From the NCBI GenBank assembly GCA_045534165.1, contig JAZSJD010000032.1, positions 1-64,000 on the forward strand: DNA of 64,000 bases. The letters run 5' to 3'. This DNA is from SIG575 sp045534165 (GTDB taxonomy: Bacteria; Bacillota; Clostridia; Oscillospirales; Acutalibacteraceae). Each line of letters starts with the position of its first letter. Position 1 is the stretch's first letter. Of this stretch, positions 1 to 7,951 are shown piece after piece. Under the pieces are notes generated by a model. The model ran no database searches and had not been told where the DNA came from. It worked only from the letters and a program-made list of their open reading frames with translations. The translations under genes and the position numbers were made by a program.

Positions 1-59
1 GTGAATATCTTTTCTCTTATTCCTTGTGGGTACATTTTCATCCCTTTTATTCCTGACAT
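1..59 (-). CDS. partial 5' end of a putative transposase/HTH protein
   Basis: Nineteen complete codons of a minus-strand reading frame are visible, beginning MSGIKGMKMYPQGIREKIF and running off the left edge. The start is ATG at 59 with an AGGAGG site seven bases upstream. The motif YPQxxREKI resembles the first helix of the HTH domain at the N-terminus of IS3-type OrfA or Hin-like resolvase helix-turn-helix proteins. Too little is present for a firm family assignment. Its RBS lies inside the inverted repeat at 66-103, so translation may be repressed when transcribed from outside. Confidence 0.45.
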   Translation of the reverse strand, partial: MSGIKGMKMYPQGIREKIF

Positions 60-65
60 AACAAA

Positions 66-112
66 ACCTCCTATGGTAGTTCTTTAATTCTACCATAGGA
101 GGTGCTTTTTTT
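66..112. terminator. 14-bp perfect hairpin with T run; masks an RBS on the minus strand
   Basis: Bases 66-79 and 90-103 are a perfect 14-bp inverted repeat with a 10-base loop, followed by GC and seven T on the plus strand, so it reads as an intrinsic terminator for plus-strand transcripts. Read on the minus strand, the 3' arm contains the AGGAGG of the gene starting at 59, so the same stem would sequester that ribosome binding site. Confidence 0.75.
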
Positions 113-164
113 CTATTGTCCGTTTTTACTGGACTTGTTCATTTTGCCTATAAGTGCTTAGTTT

Positions 165-1160
165 TTATACTAAATCAATTGTGTATGCAGAGTTTGTAAA
201 CCACTGGTTTGTAATGAAGTTACGGGGTCTGATGATTATTTCATCTTCATAAACTTCAAGTTGCATACCTGTACCTGCCTGAAGAAGACCGTACATATTG
301 ACAATTCCGTATGTGGGAAGGTTAACGTATGTAACACCGTTTACCTGCTCAACGTTTGAAAGACCGTATTTTTCTTCAGCCCATGTACATTTGATGCCTG
401 AATGCATGTGACCGCTGATGTAGAAAACATTTTCATATTTTTCCATAATAGGTTTGATGTTGTTTACTTCAAGGTCAATACCGCTGTCGGGATAAATAAT
501 AGCTTCACCGTTGATATCATCAACAGGCCAATGGCAACAAACGAAAACAGGCTGGCCGTTTTTTGTGCCTTCAGCAAGTTCACGGTCTAAAAATTCAAGC
601 TGTTCCGGTGACATATCCATTGCATCCCAGTGTCCGCCGTTGATAACTTCGTCACCTAAAACGATGAATTTATACCCCTGAACATCCATGCTGTAATAGT
701 TTGTTTCGTGGTTTGTGCCATAGTATTCGTTTGAATATCTTATGAAGTTTGCAAGAGCTTCTTCACGTGTGATGTTAGTAACATCTCTGTCGCCAACGTG
801 GCCGATATCGTGGTTACCTGCAGTTGTTATAACGGGAACAGGGCTGTATTTCTTGATAATATCAAAGTATTCAGCAAGTGATTCTTCATCAGCATAGTTT
901 GTGATATCGCCTGTAACAACAAGCAAATCTACATCTGCTTTAGCTCTTTTAAGGTTTCTGAGACCTGCTTTGAGGAATTCAGGACGAAGAAGCTCAGTCT
1001 GCTCAATGTGAGTATCGGAAATAAGTTCAACTGTCAGCAGACAATCATCCTTTTTGTTATTGATAACAGGAAGTTCGATTCCTGCATAAGGAATCCAGGT
1101 TAAAATAATTGACATTAAAAATGCAGTAAAATTGGCGAAAATTGATTCAGCAACACCCAT
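165..1160 (-). CDS. membrane-anchored calcineurin-like metallophosphoesterase
   Basis: A 331-residue protein of the calcineurin-like phosphoesterase superfamily. The metal-binding blocks appear in order: SDTHIE near residue 49, VVTGDITN, TTAGNHD, CCHWP and SGHMHSG, supplying the Asp/His/Asn ligands of a dinuclear metal site. Residues about 8-25 are hydrophobic and probably form an uncleaved signal anchor, placing the enzyme outside the cytoplasmic membrane. Start is ATG at 1160 with AAAGGAGATG upstream. The gene is monocistronic and divergent from the 5-FTHF cyclo-ligase gene. Substrate cannot be told from sequence; relatives act on phosphodiesters, nucleotides or phosphoproteins. No terminator was recognised after its stop. 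Confidence 0.85.
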   Translation of the reverse strand: MGVAESIFANFTAFLMSIILTWIPYAGIELPVINNKKDDCLLTVELISDTHIEQTELLRPEFLKAGLRNLKRAKADVDLLVVTGDITNYADEESLAEYFDIIKKYSPVPVITTAGNHDIGHVGDRDVTNITREEALANFIRYSNEYYGTNHETNYYSMDVQGYKFIVLGDEVINGGHWDAMDMSPEQLEFLDRELAEGTKNGQPVFVCCHWPVDDINGEAIIYPDSGIDLEVNNIKPIMEKYENVFYISGHMHSGIKCTWAEEKYGLSNVEQVNGVTYVNLPTYGIVNMYGLLQAGTGMQLEVYEDEIIIRPRNFITNQWFTNSAYTIDLV

Positions 1161-1191
1161 TTTAAAACATCTCCTTTCGAAATATGAGAAT

Positions 1192-1221
1192 ATTTTAACA
1201 CATAAATTGATTTGCTTTCAA
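1192..1221 (-). promoter_or_regulatory. sigma-A-type promoter for the metallophosphoesterase gene
   Basis: Minus strand: -35 TTGAAA at 1221-1216, 18-base spacer, -10 TAAAAT at 1197-1192, about 30 bases upstream of the start codon. Confidence 0.55.
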
Positions 1222-1228
1222 GTATTTT

Positions 1229-1256
1229 TTGAAATTTTCAAAAAACGTGATATAAT
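1229..1256 (+). promoter_or_regulatory. sigma-A-type promoter for the 5-FTHF cyclo-ligase gene
   Basis: -35 TTGAAA at 1229-1234, 16-base spacer, -10 TATAAT at 1251-1256. The -35 lies inside a TTTTTGAA/TTCAAAAA inverted repeat (about 1226-1244). The start codon follows at 1273. Confidence 0.65.
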
Positions 1257-1272
1257 TAATCAGGTGAGTTAT

Positions 1273-1824
1273 ATGACTAAAAAGGAATTAAGAGCAAAAA
1301 TAAAAGAAAAAGCACAGTTGCTTGATGCAGAATATATCAATTCATCAAGCACTCAAATGCAGAAAAAACTGATTGATTTACCTTTCTTTAAAGAATCATC
1401 TTCTGTGTTTATTTATGTTTCAACAGAAAAAGAGCCTGATACTTCTCTTGTTATAAAAGAAGCTTTGAAAAAGGGGAAAAAGGTTTACGTCCCCAAATGT
1501 ATCAGAAAAGGTGTAATGTTCCCTGTAAGAATTGATGAAAATACAGTTTTCAAGTCCGGTTATATGAATATTCCCGAACCGGAAGAATTGATAATTGAAG
1601 AAAATGCAAAAATAGATTTGGCTGTAATTCCTTGTGTTTCTGCCGATTTTAAAGGAAACAGATTAGGTCATGGGGCAGGGTTTTATGATATATTTCTTCA
1701 GGATGCAGATATAAAGAAAATATGCCTTTGCTTTGAAAAACTTATTTCACCGGAAATTCCCACGGAAGACCACGACATAAAAACAGATGTGCTTATAACA
1801 GAAAAAACAGTCCTGATTTTTTAA
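1273..1824 (+). CDS. 5-formyltetrahydrofolate cyclo-ligase
   Basis: This 183-residue protein is 5-FTHF cyclo-ligase (methenyltetrahydrofolate synthetase), which uses ATP to convert 5-formyl-THF to 5,10-methenyl-THF in the cytoplasm and so returns stored folate to the one-carbon pool. Length is typical of the family. The C-terminal signature RLGHGAGFYD matches the usual RLGxGxGxYD phosphate/folate-binding loop, and the N-terminal MTKKELRAKIKEKA helix is also characteristic. An upstream in-frame extension exists, but ATG 1273 is chosen because of the AGGTGAG site just before it, its position downstream of the promoter, and alignment to the usual family N-terminus. Monocistronic, with a strong terminator directly at its stop. 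Confidence 0.9.
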   Translation: MTKKELRAKIKEKAQLLDAEYINSSSTQMQKKLIDLPFFKESSSVFIYVSTEKEPDTSLVIKEALKKGKKVYVPKCIRKGVMFPVRIDENTVFKSGYMNIPEPEELIIEENAKIDLAVIPCVSADFKGNRLGHGAGFYDIFLQDADIKKICLCFEKLISPEIPTEDHDIKTDVLITEKTVLIF

Positions 1825-1840
1825 AATCAGGACTGTTTTT
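1803..1840. terminator. bidirectional intrinsic terminator
   Basis: An 18-bp perfect inverted repeat (1803-1820 and 1823-1840) with A and T tracts at its ends. It overlaps the cyclo-ligase stop codon and lies between two convergent genes, so it can serve both. Confidence 0.9.
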
Positions 1841-1856
1841 ATCAGCAGATTGTATT

Positions 1857-2567
1857 TCAGATTTTATCTTTGGGTGTGAATCTTACGCGGAAAATGCTGA
1901 TAACATAGCCAAGACCCATTTTCAGGAACCCCACAAAATTGAAGTTGCTTTGTCTGCCTTTTTCACGTTTGTAGGAAGTGGGGATTTCAATATATTCCAC
2001 ACCTAAACGTAAAGGTTTCAATGTGAATTCAGCAATGGTTGCATTTACTCTTTTATATAATTCAATAGGATATATCTGAAAAATTGAAAAAATATCAGTA
2101 GCTTTTACACCAAAAAGAATGGCGGCAAATCTGTTGAGTGCTTTGCTTCCTGCAGAGCGTATGAAAGACGCATTTTCAACAACGGAATCTTTGTGCCATT
2201 TTGACCCGCACACAATACTTTCAGGCTTTTCTTTTGCAATAGGAACAAGTTTTTCTATTGTGGCAGGGTCCATTTCACCATCTGAAACCAGAACTAAAAA
2301 GTGTGAGCTTTTTACAAGATGGGGAATTTCTGTGAAAGCGGTATTGTAAGTGGCGGTTTTTTGAATTACAATTTCCATTTTATCGCAGTCTGATTCTTCA
2401 AGAAGTTGTTTTGCTGTTTTTGCACCGGGACAATCTTCGGCTTTTAAAAACAAAACAATACGGGATATATCATCATATGCCCCTGATTGTAAAACACCTT
2501 CAACAGTTCTTTTCAGTGTTTCTGTTTCGTTTGACACAGGTATGATAACGGTAAGAGATTCAAACAT
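1857..2567 (-). CDS. family 2 glycosyltransferase
   Basis: A 236-residue GT-A-fold glycosyltransferase related to GT2. The N-terminus LTVIIPVSNETETLKRTVEG is the nucleotide-binding start of the fold. LVSDGEMDP (residues roughly 100-110) takes the place of the DxD-type metal-binding motif as D-G-E. C-terminal residues about 185-220 contain GVEYIEIPTSYKREKGRQSN, the YxxRxxGxS-like segment of dolichol-phosphate-mannose-synthase-type enzymes. There are no clear membrane spans. ATG 2567 is preferred over the longer frame because GGAGGG lies just upstream. Probably transfers a sugar to a lipid or polymer acceptor at the inner membrane face; donor and acceptor are unknown. Monocistronic, with its own promoter at 2636-2608. 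Confidence 0.8.
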   Translation of the reverse strand: MFESLTVIIPVSNETETLKRTVEGVLQSGAYDDISRIVLFLKAEDCPGAKTAKQLLEESDCDKMEIVIQKTATYNTAFTEIPHLVKSSHFLVLVSDGEMDPATIEKLVPIAKEKPESIVCGSKWHKDSVVENASFIRSAGSKALNRFAAILFGVKATDIFSIFQIYPIELYKRVNATIAEFTLKPLRLGVEYIEIPTSYKREKGRQSNFNFVGFLKMGLGYVISIFRVRFTPKDKI

Positions 2568-2607
2568 CTCCGTTTCCCTCCGGAATAAAAATTGAATAAA
2601 CAAATGA

Positions 2608-2636
2608 ATTATACCATTGCAATTGGTTCAAGTCAA
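2608..2636 (-). promoter_or_regulatory. promoter of the glycosyltransferase gene
   Basis: Minus strand: -35 TTGACT (2636-2631), 17-base spacer, -10 TATAAT (2613-2608). Close to consensus. Confidence 0.75.
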
Positions 2637-2650
2637 GGAAAATGAACCAA
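2623..2650. promoter_or_regulatory. inverted repeat between divergent promoters, probable operator
   Basis: TTGGTTCA (2623-2630) and TGAACCAA (2643-2650) form an 8-bp perfect inverted repeat with a 12-base gap. It covers the -35 of the minus-strand promoter and ends two bases before the -35 of the plus-strand promoter, the position expected for a shared dimeric regulator site. No regulator gene is adjacent. Confidence 0.55.
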
Positions 2651-2651
2651 G

Positions 2652-2680
2652 TTGACAATGTGCAAATTAAATGATATCAT
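2652..2680 (+). promoter_or_regulatory. promoter of the radical SAM gene
   Basis: Perfect -35 TTGACA (2652-2657), 17-base spacer, -10 TATCAT (2675-2680); start codon at 2715. Confidence 0.8.
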
Positions 2681-2714
2681 CAAGGTATATTTAGTTATAT
2701 GAGAGGATACAGCG

Positions 2715-4646
2715 ATGAAAAGAAATGTTTATTTTGTCCAGGCTGATATTACTGCTGACATAAAAGGCAAAAGTGCATATCTGCCCTATACGGCAGGTGT
2801 TTTGGTTGCTTCGGCTTTTCAGAGTAAAACAGTAAGTGATAATTGTTGTTTTAAGGAGTTTATTTTTTATCGTGAAAATATAGAAAATGTTGTTTCACGA
2901 ATGGACAATCCCTCTTTTATAGGCTTTTCCTGTTATAGCTGGAACTCTGAATATAACAAGACACTTGCAAAAGCAGTAAAAGAAAAATATCCTGATTGTC
3001 TTATGGTTTTCGGTGGTCATGATGTGGGCGACAGCTTCGATTTGCTTGAAGAAAATGATTTTATTGATGTTTTATGCCATGGTGAGGGTGAAGAAACAAT
3101 CAGAAATCTGCTTGAAGCTTATTCACTCGGTAAAACTTTTGATGATGTTGCGAATATTTCTTTCAGAAAAAGTCAGGGTGGATATTCAAGGACAGCTTCT
3201 GTGGCTCAGGAAACTCTTGATTTTCCGTCACCTTATCTTGAAGGCTGGTTTGATGATATTCTTAAAAACAATCCTGACACCACCTTCAATGCCACAATTG
3301 AATCAAGTCGTGGTTGTGCTTACCGTTGTGCATATTGCGATTGGGCTGATGCAAAATCAAAAATAAGATTCGCACCTTTTGAAAGACTTGTTAAAGAAAT
3401 CAGATGGTTAAGTGACCATAAAATTGCTTTTGTATGGGGTGCAGATGCTAATTTCGGACTTAATGAACGTGACCTTGAAATAGTTGATGAGCTTGTGAAA
3501 ATCAAGAACGAAACGGGATATCCTGAAAGAGTCCGTTGGAATTATGCCAAAAATAATTTTAAAACAGTTTTTGCAATTGTAAAAAAATTAAAAGATTGCA
3601 ATTTGGACAGAATCGGTGCAACCTTGTCTTTCCAGAGCCTTTCTCCTGATGTTTTGAAAAATATCGGCAGGGCAAATGCGTCACTTGATTTCTATAAAGA
3701 TCTTCTTGCAGAATATCGCAAAGAAAATATGAGATGTTATTCTGAGTTCATACTTGGTATGCCGGGTGAAACCTACGAAAGTTTTACTAAAGGGATTGCA
3801 ATACTTTTCGAGATAGGACAACATTTTGTTTTTGATGTTTATTCCTGCATAGTGCTTCCTAATGCAAGAATGAATGAAAAAAGTTATATAGAAAAACACG
3901 GTATAAAAACAGTCCGCCAGGAAATGCTTCGTGACCATGCCAGTGTAAGTTCATTTGAAATTCCCGAATATAATAATATAATCGTACAAACCAATACAAT
4001 GAGCAGAGAGATGTGGATACGTTCAACTGTTTTCTATTGGATGGTGAAAATGCTTCATGGTAGCGGATTTATAAGAGCTTTTGCAATATATCTTTTCTAC
4101 GAGAAGGGCATTGGATACGATAAATTCTATGATGAAATGCTTGACTATCTTGAAGAAAACCGTGATTTGTTTATATCAAAACTTTATTACGAGATAAAAA
4201 ACAGAACGGAAGATATTTCTCTGGAAAAGAAAGCAGGCACTCTTGTTTTTGAACCTGCAGGAGATATTCATTGGACTGAAAGCGAATATATGTCTTTGAA
4301 AGTGCTGGAAAATTTTGATTTGTTCTTTGAAGAGATAGAACCTTTCTTGAAAAAATTCGCAATTGCAGAGGATATTTATAATGACCTGATGTCTTATCAG
4401 AAATCAATAATCCGCAGACCGGGTGATAAAGAACATATTATATCTCTGAAATACGATATTCACGATTATTTTGAAAAGATTTATATCAACGAATATCATC
4501 CTTTGAAAAAAGAGGAAAACAAACTGAAACTCACAGATACAGTTGTATATGACAGATGGGAAGATTTCAGCCGGTTTGTTGTATGGTACGGTAAAATGGG
4601 ATGGTCTTCTTACAAAGATGATATAACCAGGACGGAAAACACATAA
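2715..4646 (+). CDS. B12-binding-domain radical SAM protein
   Basis: A 643-residue protein with a cobalamin-binding-like N-terminal domain (residues about 1-160, including VFGGHDVGD and CHGEGEETIRNLLEAY) followed by a radical SAM domain. Its [4Fe-4S] cluster is bound by C201-x3-C205-x2-C208, and a GMPGE segment follows near residue 350. A C-terminal region of about 200 residues is poorly conserved. This architecture is shared by class B radical SAM methyltransferases and by several RiPP-modifying enzymes. No precursor peptide gene or partner was found nearby, so the substrate is unknown. The gene is monocistronic with near-consensus promoter and a strong terminator. Start ATG 2715 has GAGAGGAT upstream. 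Confidence 0.85.
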   Translation: MKRNVYFVQADITADIKGKSAYLPYTAGVLVASAFQSKTVSDNCCFKEFIFYRENIENVVSRMDNPSFIGFSCYSWNSEYNKTLAKAVKEKYPDCLMVFGGHDVGDSFDLLEENDFIDVLCHGEGEETIRNLLEAYSLGKTFDDVANISFRKSQGGYSRTASVAQETLDFPSPYLEGWFDDILKNNPDTTFNATIESSRGCAYRCAYCDWADAKSKIRFAPFERLVKEIRWLSDHKIAFVWGADANFGLNERDLEIVDELVKIKNETGYPERVRWNYAKNNFKTVFAIVKKLKDCNLDRIGATLSFQSLSPDVLKNIGRANASLDFYKDLLAEYRKENMRCYSEFILGMPGETYESFTKGIAILFEIGQHFVFDVYSCIVLPNARMNEKSYIEKHGIKTVRQEMLRDHASVSSFEIPEYNNIIVQTNTMSREMWIRSTVFYWMVKMLHGSGFIRAFAIYLFYEKGIGYDKFYDEMLDYLEENRDLFISKLYYEIKNRTEDISLEKKAGTLVFEPAGDIHWTESEYMSLKVLENFDLFFEEIEPFLKKFAIAEDIYNDLMSYQKSIIRRPGDKEHIISLKYDIHDYFEKIYINEYHPLKKEENKLKLTDTVVYDRWEDFSRFVVWYGKMGWSSYKDDITRTENT

Positions 4647-4681
4647 AACCAAGCTCCTTTGTCAAAAAGGAGCTTGGTTTT
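4645..4681. terminator. bidirectional intrinsic terminator
   Basis: A 16-bp perfect inverted repeat (4645-4660 and 4666-4681) with a 5-base loop and A/T ends, between the convergent radical SAM and serine dehydratase genes. Confidence 0.9.
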
Positions 4682-4688
4682 ATTGATT

Positions 4689-5906
4689 TTAATGATGATG
4701 TTTTTTCTGTTTCAGATATAATTTGGCAAGACCGCCTTCGGATGTTTCACGATAGTGGAATTTAAGGTCTTTACCTGTTTCGTACATTGTTTCAACAACA
4801 AGGTCGAAAGAAATTTTTCTTGTTGAACTGAGGAAGTTTGCAAGGTTAAGGGCATTGATAGCTCTCATTGCAGCAATTGCACCGCGTTCAATACAAGGAA
4901 TCTGAACAAGACCTGCAATAGGGTCGCAGGTGAGTCCCAGATGATGTTCCATAGCAACTTCAGCAGCATATTCAATCTGCTCGATTCTCATGCCGAAAAT
5001 TTCAGCAAGGGCAGCTGCTGCCATTGAACAGGCAGTTCCCATTTCTGCCTGACAGCCACATTCTGCACCGCTTACAGAAGCATTGCTCTTAACAATTGTT
5101 CCTATAATGCCTGCAACTGCAAGAGCGTCAATGATTTTTCTGTCAGAAAAACGTTTTTTCTCCTGCATATATTTAAGAACAGCAGGCAAAACACTGCTTG
5201 CGCCGCAAGTGGGAGCAGTAACAACAATTCCACCGCCTGCATTCTGCTCACCGACTGCGAAAGCATAAGCGCAGACCATTCTGTTTTCGTAGGTGATTTC
5301 GCTTTCGTCAATATGTTGCTGGTCAAGAAGAAACCTTGCTTTTCTTTCAACTTTAAGTCCACCGTCAAGTATTCCGTCCGTAAGCAGACCTTCATTTATG
5401 CAATCTTTCATTGCTGCCCATACTTCTGCAAGGAATTCCTTGATTTCTTCGCCTTCGTTCATATAAACATATTCGCTGATTCTTATTTTTTTCTTTTTAC
5501 ACACTTTTGCAATTTCTGCAAAAGTGTTTTCTTTATACACTTCTTTAGGCACAACGTCAGGTCTGCCTTCGATTGAAAAATCACCGCCACCGATGCTCAT
5601 AACACGCATTTTTGCAATTTCTTCACCATCTTTGTAAGCAAAGAAATCTACTGTGTTTTCGTGGGGGATATCTTCAGTTTCGGGGTCAAAAACAAGCTCT
5701 GTTTTAACATCGCCAAAGCCCTCGATAATAGCTTCATCAGTGTGGTGCCCTTTGCCGGTTTTTGCAAGGGAGCCGTAGAGAATCGCCTTAAAAGAATCTG
5801 CATCCGGATTTTCTTCCCTGAAAAGACGTGAAGCTTTGAAAGGAGCCATTGTATGTGAGCTTGAGGGACCTTTGCCTATTTTATAAAGTTCTCTGAGTGA
5901 TTGCAT
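4689..5906 (-). CDS. sdaA: L-serine ammonia-lyase (single-chain, iron-sulfur)
   Basis: L-serine dehydratase deaminates L-serine to pyruvate and ammonium with a [4Fe-4S] cluster. The 405-residue chain carries the beta domain first (YKIGKGPSSSHTMAP, residues about 7-21) and the alpha domain after about residue 180, with the conserved segments VTAPTCGASSVLPAVL, SGAECGCQAEMGTACSMAA and HHLGLTCDPIAGLVQIPCIE that supply the cluster cysteines. Single-chain order matches the E. coli SdaA type, though this one is shorter (about 450 there). Start ATG 5906 was chosen from the conserved N-terminus. It is the last gene of a minus-strand run, 35 bases after the GDPD-like gene, and ends in a strong terminator. 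The C-terminus carries three consecutive His. Confidence 0.92.
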   Translation of the reverse strand: MQSLRELYKIGKGPSSSHTMAPFKASRLFREENPDADSFKAILYGSLAKTGKGHHTDEAIIEGFGDVKTELVFDPETEDIPHENTVDFFAYKDGEEIAKMRVMSIGGGDFSIEGRPDVVPKEVYKENTFAEIAKVCKKKKIRISEYVYMNEGEEIKEFLAEVWAAMKDCINEGLLTDGILDGGLKVERKARFLLDQQHIDESEITYENRMVCAYAFAVGEQNAGGGIVVTAPTCGASSVLPAVLKYMQEKKRFSDRKIIDALAVAGIIGTIVKSNASVSGAECGCQAEMGTACSMAAAALAEIFGMRIEQIEYAAEVAMEHHLGLTCDPIAGLVQIPCIERGAIAAMRAINALNLANFLSSTRKISFDLVVETMYETGKDLKFHYRETSEGGLAKLYLKQKKHHH

Positions 5907-5941
5907 TTTTACATCTCTGCCTTTATGAGTAATCTTTGTTT

Positions 5942-6823
5942 TTATGATGGGATAATATCGCTTGAAGGAGCATTTGCATTCCATTCCATAAGGATAGATC
6001 TTGTCATATCAATATCAGGTGTTATTATCTGGTTGGGAGAAAACTTAAGTGCATTGATAACATCAAATTCATCTTCAATTCCGTAAAAAGAAATTTTGTA
6101 CCAGTTTTCTTTGAGGATGGTTGAAAGTTCTGTTGTGAAATTATCAGGTCTGCAGTTTATTCCTATTGCACCTGAAGTTGAAATGTCATTAATAATCTGG
6201 GAAATATAATCAGGATTATTGACTTTGCTTTTGTTTATTTCATAATCCAGATAGAAGGGGACAGTAGTTGCAGTGCGTACATAATAAGCCTGATTTAAGT
6301 TTACACCTGTGAGAAAACAATATTCCTGCATATCGTAGCTTTCAATAATTGAATTGATTTTTTCAAGGTTAGCAGCATCAGTAAGGTGAAGGTTTATGCT
6401 GTGGCGATTTGTGTTTGAAGTTTTATCAACCTGTTGGCTGATGTAGCTCACAAGATATTCAAGAGGCATAGTGTTATCGTCTGTTTTTTCCTGACTTTCA
6501 GCAATCACGGGAGTACCTTCTTTGTCGAAACAAACATCTACCTCAATACAGTCAGCGCCACTCTGAAGTGCAGATTTAACGTGAAACAGCGAATTTTTCT
6601 TGTTACCGTTAAATCCGTTCCGGGCAGTTACAAGACCGCCTTGGGGGAAAGAATAGTAATTTTCAAAAAGTTCTTCTTTTGCTGATTTCAAGGCTGTTCT
6701 TTCAACAGAGGGTATGGCAACCAAAGCTACAAAAGCGGCCATTATAGCAACTACTATAGCAATCAGACATGCATTTATCAGATGCTTTTTTGTGATTTTT
6801 TTAAATTGCCATTTCGTTTTCAA
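5942..6823 (-). CDS. membrane-anchored glycerophosphodiesterase-like protein, catalytic His missing
   Basis: A 293-residue protein with one N-terminal membrane span (residues about 17-39) and an outward TIM-barrel domain resembling glycerophosphodiester phosphodiesterase. SLFHVKSALQSGADCIEVDV (78-97) matches the family region with metal-ligand Glu94/Asp96. However, the usual AHRG is replaced by A67-R-N-G70 and the usual HD after the next strand by ESQ (109-111), so both catalytic histidines appear lost. It may bind rather than cleave a phosphodiester or polymer. It starts with TTG at 6823, overlapping the kinase stop by four bases (TTGA), with GGAGGT seven bases upstream, so it is translationally coupled to the kinase-like gene. 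Confidence 0.75.
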   Translation of the reverse strand: MKTKWQFKKITKKHLINACLIAIVVAIMAAFVALVAIPSVERTALKSAKEELFENYYSFPQGGLVTARNGFNGNKKNSLFHVKSALQSGADCIEVDVCFDKEGTPVIAESQEKTDDNTMPLEYLVSYISQQVDKTSNTNRHSINLHLTDAANLEKINSIIESYDMQEYCFLTGVNLNQAYYVRTATTVPFYLDYEINKSKVNNPDYISQIINDISTSGAIGINCRPDNFTTELSTILKENWYKISFYGIEDEFDVINALKFSPNQIITPDIDMTRSILMEWNANAPSSDIIPS

Positions 6824-7938
6824 TTGTTGTACCTCCTGTAAAGTTCCATTGTTATTTCATTGAGTTCATTCATATGGTCCTCAATGTCCTTAACAAGGGC
6901 GAATTGTGTTCTGCATCTTACAAGATTGTGTTCATCATAATCTGTGTGGAAATAAACGTCACCGTCAAGGTAGTCTGTAAGGAATCTCATGCCGCATTCA
7001 AATGTGAGAAGCTTTGCAGAAAATGCAAGATTTTCAGCTTCTTTTTCAATAAGGCTTTTTCCTGCAGCAGAAAGATAACCTTCTGTATAAGCTTTGTAAA
7101 GTTCAATATTGAGCTTCATTTTTGATGCATCTTTTTCATCTTCCGCAGCAGTGCCTGCACCTGAACGTATGGCATCACCGAAGTCATAAAGGGAAAGTCC
7201 GGGCATAACTGTATCCAGGTCAAGGATGCACAAACCTAAGTTTGATTGGTTATCAAACATAATGTTATTGATTTTTGTATCGTTATGAGTAACCCTGATG
7301 GGAAGTTCACCTTTTTCAATAAGGTCAACGAATTTTTCGGAATCATCTTTTCTTTCAAGAACAAAGTTGATTTCATCTTTAACATTGTCTTTTCTGCCTG
7401 ATTTATTGTTTTCAAGAGCTACGAGGAAGTTTTTGAAACGCTGTTTTGTATTGTGGAAATCAGGGATTGTTTCGTGGAGTGTTTCACCGGGAAAATCAGC
7501 AAGTTTGCTCATAAAGTCGCCGAAAGCAGCACCTGCATTGTAGAAAACCTGAGGATTTTCAATTGTGTTGCAGGAATAAGCATCTGTTATAAAGTTTACG
7601 CATCTCCAGAATGTACCGTCAGGCATAATGTGGTAAGGTTTACCATCATGTGCGAAAAGTGCATGAAGAGTCTCTCTTTCTGTATTTCCGCCTGCTTCTT
7701 TTATTTTTTTTGCAAGATGTTCAGTAACATTTACCATGTTTTCCATAAGTTGAACAGGTGTTTTGAAAACATTTGTGTTAATCATCTGTGCGATATACTG
7801 TTTGTTTTTACCATTCTTTTCAAATTGGAGTGCAAAGGTGCTGTTGATATGTCCTGCAGTAATCTGACTGTAGCCTGTATAATTCCCTTCAAAATCAAAA
7901 TTAGCCAGAATTTCTTCAATATATTGAGCGTTTGTCAT
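6820..7938 (-). CDS. N-acetylhexosamine 1-kinase-like phosphotransferase (APH fold)
   Basis: A 372-residue aminoglycoside-phosphotransferase/choline-kinase-fold enzyme. The catalytic loop is THNDTKINN, with candidate base Asp220, and the metal-binding segment is LDLDTVMPGLSLYDFGDAIR. Both closely resemble N-acetylhexosamine 1-kinase (NahK), which phosphorylates GlcNAc/GalNAc at C1 to feed UDP-sugar or salvage pathways. Length is near that of bifidobacterial NahK (about 360). It sits 13 bases downstream of a GH89-type (alpha-N-acetylglucosaminidase-like) gene, which supports an N-acetylhexosamine role. ATG 7938 has AAGGGAG upstream. Exact sugar specificity is inferred. Confidence 0.8.
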   Translation of the reverse strand: MTNAQYIEEILANFDFEGNYTGYSQITAGHINSTFALQFEKNGKNKQYIAQMINTNVFKTPVQLMENMVNVTEHLAKKIKEAGGNTERETLHALFAHDGKPYHIMPDGTFWRCVNFITDAYSCNTIENPQVFYNAGAAFGDFMSKLADFPGETLHETIPDFHNTKQRFKNFLVALENNKSGRKDNVKDEINFVLERKDDSEKFVDLIEKGELPIRVTHNDTKINNIMFDNQSNLGLCILDLDTVMPGLSLYDFGDAIRSGAGTAAEDEKDASKMKLNIELYKAYTEGYLSAAGKSLIEKEAENLAFSAKLLTFECGMRFLTDYLDGDVYFHTDYDEHNLVRCRTQFALVKDIEDHMNELNEITMELYRRYNN

Positions 7939-7951
7939 TTTGAATTCTCCC

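Larger units (their letters stand above)
1..141 (-). mobile_element. possible outer end of an insertion sequence (IS3-like)
   Basis: The window opens with the 5' end of a minus-strand gene whose first residues look like a helix-turn-helix transposase/recombinase. A hairpin hides its ribosome binding site. Further out, at 117-141, lies a T-rich stretch with an internal GTCC/GGAC inverted pair, which could be a terminal repeat. An RBS-masking hairpin just inside an element end is a known device that stops read-through translation of transposase. The element lies mostly outside the window, so neither the transposase catalytic domain nor the opposite terminal repeat can be seen. The element call is inference. 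Confidence 0.35.

Noticed and set aside
4404..4652. 82-codon minus-strand frame at the radical SAM 3' end
   Set aside because: Antisense to a conserved gene and crossing its terminator.
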